From Candidatus Ribeiella danica (lineage in GTDB: Bacteria > Chloroflexota > Chloroflexia > Chloroflexales > Roseiflexaceae), in contig JADKFS010000002.1 in the NCBI GenBank assembly GCA_016717335.1, forward strand, positions 496,001-560,000: 64,000 bases of DNA, read 5' to 3'. Each line of letters opens with the position of its first letter. The first letter of the stretch is position 1. The notes beneath the pieces are model-generated. The model was not told where the DNA came from. It saw only the letters and a list, made by a program, of their open reading frames with translations, and did not search any database. The translations under genes and the position numbers were made by a program. Of this stretch, positions 36,575 to 44,902 are shown one piece after another.

Positions 36575-37558
36575 TTACTGATGACCAACGATGCGATGCG
36601 GCACATACGGCTCTTCCAGGTATGCGACCTCTTCCTGGGTCAGCTTAACGGACAGAGCCCCGACGGCATCTTCCAGATGCGTGATCTTCGTTGCCCCGAT
36701 GATCGGCGCCGTCACCGGCTTCTTCTGTAACAGCCAGGCAAGCGCGATATGAACGCGCGGAACCCCCTGTTTTTCCGCGATTTCCGCCACCCGCTCTACG
36801 ATCTGTCGATCGGTGTCGGCGGTCGCATCGTACTTGCTTTTCGCGATTTGATCGCTTTCGGAACGAAGCGTGCGCTCCGACGACCAGTCACGCGTCAATC
36901 TTCCCGATGCGAGTGGACTATACGGGGTCACCCCGATCTGCTCCTCGCGGCAGAGCGGCAACATCTCTCGCTCCTCCTCGCGGTAGATCAGGTTCAGGTG
37001 ATCCTGCATCGAGACGAAGCGGGTCCACCCATACTTCTCGGCCACATGCAGCGCCTTCTGGAACTGCCACGCAAACATGGCGGAGGCGCCGATATAGCGG
37101 GCCTTGCCGGCCCGCACCACGTCATGCAGCGCCTCCATCGTCTCCTCGATTGGAGTCTGGTAATCCCAGCGATGGATCAGGTAGAGATCCACATAATCCG
37201 CCCCGAGCCGCTTCAGGCTGCTGTCAATCTCGCTCAGGATCGCCTTGCGCGAGAGCCCGCCGCCATTGGGTCCCTCACGCATTTTGCCGTGCACCTTGGT
37301 GGCGATGACAACCTCGTCCCGTTTCGCGAAATCCTTCAACGCGCGTCCGAGGATCTCCTCGCTCTTTCCAATGGAGTAGATGTTGGCGGTATCGAAGAAA
37401 TTGATCCCCAGATCGAGGGCTTTCTTGATGATCGGCCGGCTGTTTTCTTCGTTCAGCACCCATTTGTGAACCCAATGCTCCGCGTCCCCGAACCCCATGC
37501 AACCGAGGCAGATGCGCGACACGTCCATTCCGGTGTTGCCGAGCTTCGTGTAGTCCAT
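36575..37558 (-). CDS. Aldo/keto reductase
   Basis: NADPH-dependent TIM-barrel oxidoreductase of about 327 residues. The catalytic tetrad is visible: Asp and Tyr in NFFDTANIYS (about residues 54-60), Lys in ATKVHG (about 85) and His in YLIHRWD (about 130). The C-terminal cofactor segment is PIIGATKITHLEDAVG. The start at MDYTKLG follows GAGGAAG; eight further residues upstream are possible. It lies between the CMD/SDR hybrid and a second aldo/keto reductase on the same strand. Substrate unknown; the family often acts on small carbonyls or sugars. Confidence 0.92.
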   Translation of the reverse strand: MDYTKLGNTGMDVSRICLGCMGFGDAEHWVHKWVLNEENSRPIIKKALDLGINFFDTANIYSIGKSEEILGRALKDFAKRDEVVIATKVHGKMREGPNGGGLSRKAILSEIDSSLKRLGADYVDLYLIHRWDYQTPIEETMEALHDVVRAGKARYIGASAMFAWQFQKALHVAEKYGWTRFVSMQDHLNLIYREEEREMLPLCREEQIGVTPYSPLASGRLTRDWSSERTLRSESDQIAKSKYDATADTDRQIVERVAEIAEKQGVPRVHIALAWLLQKKPVTAPIIGATKITHLEDAVGALSVKLTQEEVAYLEEPYVPHRIVGHQ

Positions 37559-37654
37559 ATGATCTTCCTCGCTTTCCATCACTTGCGCTCGAGCCGTCCG
37601 TGAGGTTCCGGTGCTCGGGCGTAGTGATCACGATGGCGCATGCGATGCCGTCAG

Positions 37655-38641
37655 TTAGCGATCGATCGTGGCCATGGTGGTCGGGTTGTAGCGCGGCCCG
37701 GCAACCTGCCCCGGTCCGAGCGCCGCGTCGAGCGCGCTCATCTGCGTCGCATCGAGCGCGATCGACGCCGCGGCGACGTTCTCCTCCAGGTACTTGACGC
37801 GCTTCGTGCCTGGGATCGGCACGATGTCCGGCCCCTTGTGCAGCAGCCATGCGATCGCGACCTGCCCCGGCTTCACGCCGAGCGACCGCGCCACCTCGCG
37901 CACTTTCTCGGCCGCCCGCATGTTGGCGTCAAAGTTCTCGCCCTGGTAGCGCGGGTCGCCACGCCGGAAGTCGCCCTCAGGGTACTCCTCGGCGCGCTTG
38001 ACCTCGCCGGTCAGGAAGCCGCGGCCAAGCGGCGAGAACGGCACCAGGCCGATGCCGAGCTCGCGCAGCACGGGAATGATGTCGGCCTCCAGGTTGCGCT
38101 CCCACAGCGAGTACTCGCTCTGGAGCGCGGAGACCGGGTGGGTGGCGTGCGCGCGCCGGATGTTGGCGACACCCGCCTCGGAGAGGCCGAAGAAGCGCAC
38201 CTTGCCCGCCTGCACCAGCTCGCCCACCGTGCCCGCCACCTCCTCGATCGGCACGGCCGGGTCGACGCGGTGCTGGTAGAGCAGGTCGAGGTGGTTGGTC
38301 TGGAGCCGCCGCAGCGAGGCCTCGACCACCTGGCGGATGTGCTCCGGCCGGCTGTCGAGGCCCGGCCCGTTCTCGATGCGGAAGCCGAACTTCGTCGCGA
38401 GAACCACCTGATCACGGCACCCCTTGAGCGCCCGGCCCAGCAGCTCCTCGTTGGTGTAGGGGCCGTAGACTTCGGCCGTATCGAGGAACGTGCAGCCGAG
38501 CTCGATCGCGCGATGGATGGTGGCGATCGACTCGCGCTCGTCGCGCTGCTCGGGGGTACCGTATGACGCGCTCATACCCATGCAGCCGAGGCCAAGCGCC
38601 GAAACCTCAAGGCCGCTTCTTCCGAGTGTGCGCTTCTGCAT
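37655..38641 (-). CDS. Aldo/keto reductase (AKR13/YajO-like)
   Basis: About 328 residues. It starts MQKRTLGRSGLEVSALGLGCMGMSASYG, the N-terminus of the pyridoxal-reductase/AKR13-like subgroup, with AAGGAGAAAC upstream. Catalytic residues: Asp/Tyr in TFLDTAEVYGPY, Lys in ATKFGF, His in YQHRVDP. The cofactor-binding C-terminal segment is VPIPGTKRVKYLEENV. It is only distantly similar to its neighbour, so this is not a recent duplication. The two genes are separated by about 97 bases and probably form one transcript with the CMD/SDR remnant. Confidence 0.92.
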   Translation of the reverse strand: MQKRTLGRSGLEVSALGLGCMGMSASYGTPEQRDERESIATIHRAIELGCTFLDTAEVYGPYTNEELLGRALKGCRDQVVLATKFGFRIENGPGLDSRPEHIRQVVEASLRRLQTNHLDLLYQHRVDPAVPIEEVAGTVGELVQAGKVRFFGLSEAGVANIRRAHATHPVSALQSEYSLWERNLEADIIPVLRELGIGLVPFSPLGRGFLTGEVKRAEEYPEGDFRRGDPRYQGENFDANMRAAEKVREVARSLGVKPGQVAIAWLLHKGPDIVPIPGTKRVKYLEENVAAASIALDATQMSALDAALGPGQVAGPRYNPTTMATIDR

Positions 38642-38880
38642 GAAGTTTCTCCTTCGAGGTGCTCTCAGTCGACGCACCTGATCGAGCAGTCCAACCGAGA
38701 CGCTACATCTCCCACAAATGTCTTGCCGCAACACTCGTGCCGTCGGCAGACATCGGACGCCGGCAATGGCTCACGGCTCTGTGTGTCGCGAGCCATTGCC
38801 ACACAGCGAGTAGGGTATCGTGCCTTCCCTACCTTGCCGGAATTATAGGCACACGGGAGCGTGGGTGGGTAGGATGATTG

Positions 38881-38905
38881 TGCAGGATCATTGTATGATT
38901 CTGCA
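38881..38905. promoter_or_regulatory. Operator-like imperfect palindrome
   Basis: TGCAGGATCAT-TGT-ATGATTCTGCA, 10 of 11 arm positions complementary, in the 290-base gap upstream of the aldo/keto reductase. A TATAAT on the minus strand lies nearby (about 38840) but without a good -35. It could bind a regulator of the reductase genes. The rest of 38642-38931 shows nothing else. Confidence 0.35.
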
Positions 38906-38931
38906 AAAGAGCAGCGGGAAATCATCTGCCG

Positions 38932-39012
38932 CGGCAGGCGGTCGATCGACTCGACGTGTTGCTGGCAAATCCGGAGGAGGATAATCAGGAGGAGCCGAAT
39001 GAGAATGCGTGA
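38932..39012 (+). pseudogene. Tyrosine integrase C-terminal remnant (outer element)
   Basis: The frame reads RQAVDRLDVLLANPEED followed by a short acidic tail and TGA. It matches the last 27 residues of the integrase fragment at 51136-51618 except in the tail (NQEEPNENA here, GQGEPDEDV there). It comes from a related but different integrase, cut on its left side. Its position just outside the left direct repeat indicates an earlier element integrated at the same tRNA gene. Confidence 0.8.
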
Positions 39013-39015
39013 GTG

Positions 39016-39123
39016 TGGCTGTCAACCCCAACACAATAGCCCTAAACCGTTACGGTTTAGGGCTTTATAATCGTGGCTGGGGAACAGGGACTCGAACCCC
39101 AACTACCTGATCCAGAGTCAGGC
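39016..39123. repeat. Left attachment repeat (attL): tRNA-Gln 3' part plus flank
   Basis: 108 bases that match 51634-51741 with one visible mismatch (39037). They include the hairpin AGCCCTAAACCG/CGGTTTAGGGCT (39038-39064) and the 3' part of tRNA-Gln (39074-39123, CCA end to anticodon stem, minus strand). The match stops inside the tRNA. This is the expected structure of an attachment site displaced by integration into a tRNA 3' end. Confidence 0.88.
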
Positions 39124-39221
39124 TGAGCGGCGTCCGCAGCCGTCCGCCCGCGTGCGCGACCGCATTGGGAAGCCATGGAGCTGTCCACATGCGTTCGCCC
39201 GATCCGAGCATGTCCACCCAC

Positions 39222-39245
39222 TTGGCTGTCAATTGGCTGTCAAAC
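39222..39245 (+). repeat. Putative integrase arm-type sites, left end
   Basis: Two direct copies of TTGGCTGTCAA in tandem. The same doubled motif occurs at 51621-51645 inside the right end of the element, in the same orientation. Paired direct repeats on both sides of an att core are typical of arm-type binding sites of tyrosine integrases. Confidence 0.55.
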
Positions 39246-39265
39246 TACGACGGCCGGAAAGCGCT

Positions 39266-39367
39266 TCAGAACGAGCTACAAAATGTCATGCCATCGGTGT
39301 GGCGCTCGATTTTGCCAATGCTGTCGAGGATGTCCCGGACCGGCATCCGCCAGTCTCTAGGAGGCAT
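39266..39367 (-). pseudogene. HepT-like HEPN toxin, N-terminal fragment
   Basis: It starts ATG at 39367, overlapping the mntA stop by 11 bases, and reads MPPRDWRMPVRDILDSIGKIERHT then meets a stop after 33 residues. This is the N-terminal helix of DUF86/HepT proteins, normally about 110 residues with a later R-x4-6-H nuclease motif. The toxin is therefore truncated, close to the left end of the mobile element. Confidence 0.7.
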
Positions 39368-39647
39368 AGATCGCCTCATGCAAGATGCGGTCGCGCATCG
39401 TCGGCCGCAACGCGTCGGGCGTTACCAAGTCCACGCGCCGCCCAAGCAGCGCCTCCAGGCGCTGCTGGAGCCGCACGAACTCGAACAGCCCGACCGGCTG
39501 GCCAAATTCGACCAGGATATCCACGTCGCTCTCCGCACCGGCTTCCTCGCGGGCAACTGACCCAAACACCGCCAGCGAGGATACTCCCATGGCCATGATT
39601 TCCGGCCGATGCTCGTGCAGCACGGCGAGCACCTCATTTCGCCGCAT
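39357..39647 (-). CDS. MntA-type nucleotidyltransferase antitoxin
   Basis: A 96-residue minimal nucleotidyltransferase. It has the helix MRRNEVLAVLHEHRPEI, then the catalytic GSVAREEAGAESDVDILVEF (GSxAR and DxD) near residues 38-57. In HepT/MntA systems this protein AMPylates the HEPN toxin. Here the toxin gene is truncated (39266-39367), so the antitoxin is orphaned. The start follows GAGGGCG; a 22-residue longer form is possible. Confidence 0.85.
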   Translation of the reverse strand: MRRNEVLAVLHEHRPEIMAMGVSSLAVFGSVAREEAGAESDVDILVEFGQPVGLFEFVRLQQRLEALLGRRVDLVTPDALRPTMRDRILHEAIYAS

Positions 39648-39832
39648 AATCGCCCTCGCTCGATCACGTCGCACTGTTTCAGCAGCGCCGCCTGCCATGA
39701 ACCCGCTCGACAAGCTCTCGATCCGCCATACAGCACGTTCTTTTCTGGCATCGCCGCCAGCATTGTAGCCCGAACCTCTGAGATGAGCGCTTGTCGGGCC
39801 CGGGGGTGGGGGAGGGGCCAGGCCTCTGGCCG

Positions 39833-40048
39833 CTCAAGGGGTATCACCAACGGCACCTGCCAGGGTCGGGAAGCACATCGTGCCCCCAGGATGGTGAAAG
39901 CCCCGACCCGGCGCCGGGGGGCGGCCCCGCCCGCCGCCCCGGGGCCGGGGGGGGGGGCCCGCGGGGCCACCCCCCCCCGGGGGGGGGGGGGCGGGGGGGG
40001 CCCGGGGGCACCGGCAGGCCGTCCGTTTGTCAAGTGAAACCCTTTGAG
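39833..40048. mobile_element. Short non-autonomous IS derivative (MITE-like) with 11-bp target duplication
   Basis: The left end CTCAAGGGGTATCACC and right end (reverse complement) CTCAAAGGGTTTCACTTGACAAA match the two ends of the IS4-family element at 44903-46107. Both sides carry the 11-bp direct repeat GCCTCTGGCCG (39822-39832 and 40049-40059). The 216-base interior has no transposase and consists largely of long G and C runs (about 39905-40017). Either an internally deleted element, or an IS copy whose interior was misassembled. Confidence 0.75.
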
Positions 40049-40137
40049 GCCTCTGGCCGGCTCGGCGGAGGCGGGCGGGACGTAGCCGATCTGTGGCGGC
40101 TGCGTCGGCCGCAGCGCGCCGCGCGGCTGGGCGCCGG

Positions 40138-43100
40138 CTACGTTCCGGCGGGCAAATCCGTACACGTAGCCCGGTAGGGCTCCCCAGGCACAAACTGCTT
40201 CCACTCTGTCTGAGTGAGGTTCCGGTTGGCTATTCCGCACGCCTGAGCTTGCCACGATGCGGCATCGAGATCCCATAGGATCGGTGGGTGTGGGAGATAC
40301 GCGTGTGCGGGCGAACCATACGAGACCATGTGCTTGCCGTCGTGGTTGATCAGCGCTGAGGAGGCTCGTGCGTTGAAGATACCAAGTGTCTGCCCGGTGT
40401 CGACATCCACAAGTGTGATCTGTTCGTCGGGAATCACCTTGGTCTTGCCGTCAGGGCTTAATCTTTCAGCTGCCTGGTCTTCTGAGGACGGAAACGCGCT
40501 AACACCGCCAACTCGCGCACCAGTTGCGATATCCCAGGCGTCGATCGCGCCGTCGCGATTGACTCCAATGAGGGTGCGATCATCATCACTAAACGCCAGT
40601 GCGCGTACATCTTCTGCATCGACATCGGCGGGACCGTAGAGCGATTCCCGTAATTGAAGTGTTCGTCCAAGTGTAAGCTCACTCCAAAGATCCCAGAGCA
40701 AGATATTGCCACTAGCATCGCTCGACGCGAACGTTCGTCCATCAGCACTGACTGCCACGCTTGTGACCTGGTTCGTATGGCCGTGCAAGGCGCGCGAAAG
40801 GTCAGCCGCCTCAACCGGCCACAGGAGTACGTCCTGATCGCCAAGGCCACCGGTTGAGATCAGAGTGCTCCCGTCCGTGCTGAACGCCAGCCCCTTGACA
40901 GCCATTGTCTTACTCGTTTTCGGCGCGCCGCGAGCTTGGCGCGCGCTGACATCCCACAGCAGAATCTCGCCGCCCTCGCTGGCTGGCCCGGATCTCATAC
41001 TGCCGGACGCGAGCGTTTTCCCATCGGGACTAAACGCCAAACTGACGATCTCGGCCGACGATCCTTCGAGCGTTGGCTGCGCAATCACCTGACGCGTCGC
41101 GGCGTCCAAGAGCATAAGGGGCTGCTGGCCGGAGCCATCCTTGATCCCCGCGGCCAGAATGGTTCCATCCGGACTAAACGCGAGACTCGTGACACTCAAC
41201 TGTGTGGTTAGCGGTTCGCCGAGCATTTCGTGGGTGGTAGCATCCCAGAAAATCATCTCCCCGGCATCGCTAAACGCGTCGGCGTTGCCCCCGCCAGACA
41301 CCAGCAGTCTGCCATCCGGGCTAAAGGTGATGCAGTTCACCGGAAATCGGTTGCCGCGTAGTGGCGAGCCAGCGGGCTGAAGGGCTGCCACATCCCACAT
41401 AGTTGGCCCCTCGGCGGAAACCGATGCCAGTAGCTTCCCATCGGGGCTAAATGCAAGAGCGTTCTGCTGATCGGCGCCATCGCTGGCAACAGTTCCGATC
41501 TGGCGTCGTGCTCCCACATCCCACAGCACAATCTTCCCATCTCCTGCCGCCGCTAGCAGTCTCCCATCGGGGCTGTAGACGATGCTTTCGACGCGCCGCT
41601 GCCCGCTCCGCAGAAAGGTCCTAAGATGCGGGCTGTACTGCAGAGCGGCGAGGAGCGTGCTGCGCGCCTCAAAGGTATCCTGGACATGATAGGCCTCAAC
41701 GCTGAGCAACAGAGCGCGATCGAGCTGCTGGTCAAACATGGTGCGCGCGGTATTCGCAAGCCGGCGCGACAAAGCGAGGCGCGCCTGCCGATCCTTTTCC
41801 TGCTGTTCGCGAGCCGTTTGTGCTTCGGCAGTGCTCTGTGCGCGAGCATTCGCGTCGGCCTGCGACTGTGCCAGTGCCTGTGCGGTTGCATTTGCATTGG
41901 CCTGTGCTTGGGCGACCACCTGAGCCGTCGCATTCATATCGGCCCGCTGCTGCTCGGCCAAGCGCTGGCTGTCTGCGGTCGCACGCTGCACCTGCTCTTC
42001 GCCAAGACGCCGCTGCGTGTCGGCTGTAAACCAGTTGAGGGCATAGACAAAGAGGAGGGCGAGGAGTACGAGAGTCGTGCTGAGCGTGACGGCCAGGCGT
42101 ATTCGGCTGCGCCGCTGATGGAGCCTGCTCGCCTGATAGCACGCAATAATGGTTTGATCGGTATCTTCAGGAGAGGGTGTTTCTTCGATATGGCGCTGTG
42201 CACGTTTCAGTGTGCTACCCTGATACAAATAGCTGGAATCCCCCCGCGCGCCAGGTGCAGACGTAGACAGTAGCCAGAGCTCGGCCGTGGGCAGAAGCCG
42301 CTCCCGCTCCTCGATCCTCTCCTTCCGGGCCTCGATTAACCCCTGAAGCAGCGTCCACTGGCGCAACAAGATCTCATGCGTCAGCTCAACATAGACGATA
42401 TCGCCAATGTGCTGCTCGGACACAATCCGGCTACGCGGGTCTGAGAGACGATTGAGGACGCGCCCACGATCCTCGCGCTGGCCTACATCGCCGAGCACCA
42501 TGTCTCGCCGAACGCGTTTGCGCGTATACTCGCCGGATAAACCAGGGCGAACCAATGCAACCAGGATTGCTTTTACGAGTCGCTGATCGTGCCCAGCAAA
42601 ATCGGCGAAGATCTGTGTGGCGTGACGATCCAGAACGCGCTCCAAGCCGCCAAGGCTGTTGTACGCCTGATGGGTAAGCTGATTTTTCTCGATCCACAAC
42701 AGTCGCAGCATATACTGCAACAGTGGTAGTGATACCGCCGGGTGCACGAAGCTTTGGATGATCAGGTCGATCAAGCCAGCTTGAAATTGCACATGCTGGC
42801 GGTACTGCTGGTTGAACACAGCCAAGGGATTCTCGATCGCCTGGCGAAGCTGCTGGTTGCTCAAGGCACGAAGCGGAATGTTCTCGTCTTGAACTATCTG
42901 GGACAGCCGTGGGCGGCCAATGTAGTCGGGGTGCTCGTAGAAGTTCTCTCGCGTAGCAATAATGATCGTCAACCACCTGGGGCTTTGTACATCGATCCAC
43001 AGGAGGTTGTCGAGAAAGTGCTGTCGCTCCGAGGCACGGCTCTGCCCCTCACCGACGAAAAGCTCTTCGAACTGGTCTACGATAAAAAGAACACGGCCGT

Positions 43101-43782
43101 CGCCAACAGGCCTGAGCTTTTGGAGCGATTCGAGCAAACCGTCGTCGCGTTGCGACAGTGCGGCACTAAGCTGCTTGGGCGGCCCTGCCTCTTGCTCACT
43201 CAGATAATGCGCAAGATCGCTCAGGGGCTCAATACCGGTATTGAGACGAAACGAAAGATATTTGGCTTTCTCCCCCCACTGGCGCCGTATCTCAGGTAAT
43301 AGCCCAGCGTTGATGAACGACGACTTTCCAACACCGGACGGCCCGGTAATCGCCAGCATGGTGCGATCGAGCCCCGCCACCGCGGTACGGACATCGTCGG
43401 CGCGCCCGTGAAAGAACAGCGCAGTCCCTTCGGAGAATGCGGCAAGTCCAGGGTAGGGACAAGCGTCGGCGCCGCGGTAGCGCTCTGGAATAGCGGATTT
43501 CAGGTCATCAGAGAGTTGAACATACAGTATCTGGACCGCGTATTGAGCGGCATGTTCAATCGAGCTGTAATTGTCGGCGAGCATCAGCTGAATAGTCGGC
43601 TGGAGCTGCTCCAGAATGCGCTCTTCTGGCGCGGCAGCAAGGTCGCTGCTATGCAAGATTTTCTGCTGGATGGTGCGGGCAAGCTCGATGGTTGTGGTGG
43701 CCGAGAGCGTGGGGTCCTGTTTCCGTAAGGCTATCAGGAGCGACTCATAGAGGCCGTAGCGGTGCGACGGTGTAGTAGTCAT
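40138..43782 (-). CDS. nSTAND NTPase with transmembrane helix and WD40 propeller
   Basis: About 1,214 residues. An N-terminal helical region (1-100) of unknown type is followed by a STAND/NACHT-like NTPase with Walker A GPSGVGKSS (147-155) and Walker B VLFIVDQFEELF (about 245), then winged-helix-like regions. One transmembrane helix (LVLLALLFVYALNWF, about 575) leads into a coiled coil rich in Gln/Ala, and about nine WD40 repeats, many with SPDG or a variant, follow from about 720. The C-terminal CGIANRNLTQTEWKQF is common in this family. Such proteins are sensors in conflict or stress responses; the propeller binds the trigger and the N-terminal region may be the effector or adaptor. It lies in the integrative element next to a membrane/coiled-coil protein. 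Confidence 0.88.
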   Translation of the reverse strand: MTTTPSHRYGLYESLLIALRKQDPTLSATTTIELARTIQQKILHSSDLAAAPEERILEQLQPTIQLMLADNYSSIEHAAQYAVQILYVQLSDDLKSAIPERYRGADACPYPGLAAFSEGTALFFHGRADDVRTAVAGLDRTMLAITGPSGVGKSSFINAGLLPEIRRQWGEKAKYLSFRLNTGIEPLSDLAHYLSEQEAGPPKQLSAALSQRDDGLLESLQKLRPVGDGRVLFIVDQFEELFVGEGQSRASERQHFLDNLLWIDVQSPRWLTIIIATRENFYEHPDYIGRPRLSQIVQDENIPLRALSNQQLRQAIENPLAVFNQQYRQHVQFQAGLIDLIIQSFVHPAVSLPLLQYMLRLLWIEKNQLTHQAYNSLGGLERVLDRHATQIFADFAGHDQRLVKAILVALVRPGLSGEYTRKRVRRDMVLGDVGQREDRGRVLNRLSDPRSRIVSEQHIGDIVYVELTHEILLRQWTLLQGLIEARKERIEERERLLPTAELWLLSTSAPGARGDSSYLYQGSTLKRAQRHIEETPSPEDTDQTIIACYQASRLHQRRSRIRLAVTLSTTLVLLALLFVYALNWFTADTQRRLGEEQVQRATADSQRLAEQQRADMNATAQVVAQAQANANATAQALAQSQADANARAQSTAEAQTAREQQEKDRQARLALSRRLANTARTMFDQQLDRALLLSVEAYHVQDTFEARSTLLAALQYSPHLRTFLRSGQRRVESIVYSPDGRLLAAAGDGKIVLWDVGARRQIGTVASDGADQQNALAFSPDGKLLASVSAEGPTMWDVAALQPAGSPLRGNRFPVNCITFSPDGRLLVSGGGNADAFSDAGEMIFWDATTHEMLGEPLTTQLSVTSLAFSPDGTILAAGIKDGSGQQPLMLLDAATRQVIAQPTLEGSSAEIVSLAFSPDGKTLASGSMRSGPASEGGEILLWDVSARQARGAPKTSKTMAVKGLAFSTDGSTLISTGGLGDQDVLLWPVEAADLSRALHGHTNQVTSVAVSADGRTFASSDASGNILLWDLWSELTLGRTLQLRESLYGPADVDAEDVRALAFSDDDRTLIGVNRDGAIDAWDIATGARVGGVSAFPSSEDQAAERLSPDGKTKVIPDEQITLVDVDTGQTLGIFNARASSALINHDGKHMVSYGSPAHAYLPHPPILWDLDAASWQAQACGIANRNLTQTEWKQFVPGEPYRATCTDLPAGT

Positions 43783-43930
43783 ACACAAGTCCATGGTGGC
43801 GCATTGATCAATCCACAGCGGTCAGCCTAGAGAACGCCATTGTAGAGATAACGAAGAGCGCACAACCAAGGATTCGTGTCAGAGATGAGGCCGTCGACAA
43901 CACCGGCCCGCCGGCATCCTACGCCATCGA

Positions 43931-44815
43931 TTACTGGCCCAGCAGCTTCCGCAGCCCGGCGATCTCCCTGCGGATGTTCTCGATTTCGATCCGCACCGCC
44001 GGATCTGCGCGGAGGCCCTCGGTCGCGGCCTGATTCTCCAGCTCTTCAAGGCGGCGCGTGTGGCTGGCGAGCAGCCGCTGGAGGTGCTGCGGGTCGTCCG
44101 GCAGGTCAGGCGTGGTGCGGTCGAGCGGGCGTTCGGCTGGCGGCTTCCTGTCGCTGCCTATGCCGCCGATCGCGGTCTGGCTGCTGTTCTCGATCCGGCT
44201 GCCCTTGCCGGTCGCGCGCATCACTTGATCGACAGGGCCGCGCGCGCCCTCGACGTGTTGCTTCCCCCCGCTGATCACGCCGCCCTCGGCGGCCTCGATC
44301 GTCTGCGACACCTTCCGAATGGTCTCGCGCAGCTCGGCCTGCAGCGCGCTCCAGTCAGTCTGTGGGTTGTCCAGCCCACCCGTGTAGGGCGCGGCGATCG
44401 CGGCCAGCGCGCCGCCGGGCTCCTGCATGCCCTGGCGCAGCGCGCCGATCAGCTCGGCGCGGGTCGGCTCGGGGATCGCTTTGGCGACGTCCGGCCCGCC
44501 GCCCGCCAGCGCCTCGGCCACCAGGCGGATGACGCCGGGGTCGCGGTCCTTGAGCCCCTGGGCGATCGTGCGCTCGCGCTCGCCCGCGTCGAGGTCGGGC
44601 TTGACGACGTCGTAGACCAGCGACGAGGTGATGTTGGCGGCCACCGATGTGAGCACCATGCCCAGGCCCGCCGCGGCGAAGGCCGGAGTGGCCAGCGCCG
44701 CGCCGATGATCAGGCCGGACGCGCCGGCGACCACCAGCAGCGGCGCGAAACTGGCCGCCGTGCGCGTCTGCGGCGCCGCGAAGAAGTCCTTGAGGCGTGC
44801 CGAGAGATCGGCCAT
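43931..44815 (-). CDS. Membrane-anchored coiled-coil protein of unknown function
   Basis: About 294 residues, starting MADLSARLKDFFAAPQTRT after AAGGAGCGACACA. Residues about 20-70 hold one or two hydrophobic helices (LLVVAGASGLIIGAALA, then FAAAGLGMVLTSVAANITSS). The middle is Ala/Gly-rich with helical segments, and the C-terminal 45 residues form a heptad coiled coil (HTRRLEELENQAATEG to LRKLLGQ). No recognised domain. It lies 148 bases upstream of the STAND NTPase on the same strand, so the two may be co-expressed; it could be a membrane partner. The longer open frame to 45163 crosses the IS element and is not real. Confidence 0.6.
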   Translation of the reverse strand: MADLSARLKDFFAAPQTRTAASFAPLLVVAGASGLIIGAALATPAFAAAGLGMVLTSVAANITSSLVYDVVKPDLDAGERERTIAQGLKDRDPGVIRLVAEALAGGGPDVAKAIPEPTRAELIGALRQGMQEPGGALAAIAAPYTGGLDNPQTDWSALQAELRETIRKVSQTIEAAEGGVISGGKQHVEGARGPVDQVMRATGKGSRIENSSQTAIGGIGSDRKPPAERPLDRTTPDLPDDPQHLQRLLASHTRRLEELENQAATEGLRADPAVRIEIENIRREIAGLRKLLGQ

Positions 44816-44832
44816 TGTGTCGCTCCTTACGT

Positions 44833-44859
44833 GATTGCAGATTGCAGATTGCAGATTGA
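44833..44859. repeat. Heptanucleotide tandem repeat GATTGCA
   Basis: Nearly four tandem units of GATTGCA just upstream of the coiled-coil gene. Similar short tandem units with other sequences occur in other gaps (59421-59447, 60309-60331, 63569-63593). Confidence 0.8.
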
Positions 44860-44902
44860 ATTCCAGAAGCCTTATCCTGATGAGCGCGGGGAACATACTA
44901 CC

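Noticed and set aside
39165..39560. 131-residue plus-strand frame
   Set aside because: Antisense to mntA and the hepT fragment, which have recognisable motifs and a ribosome site.
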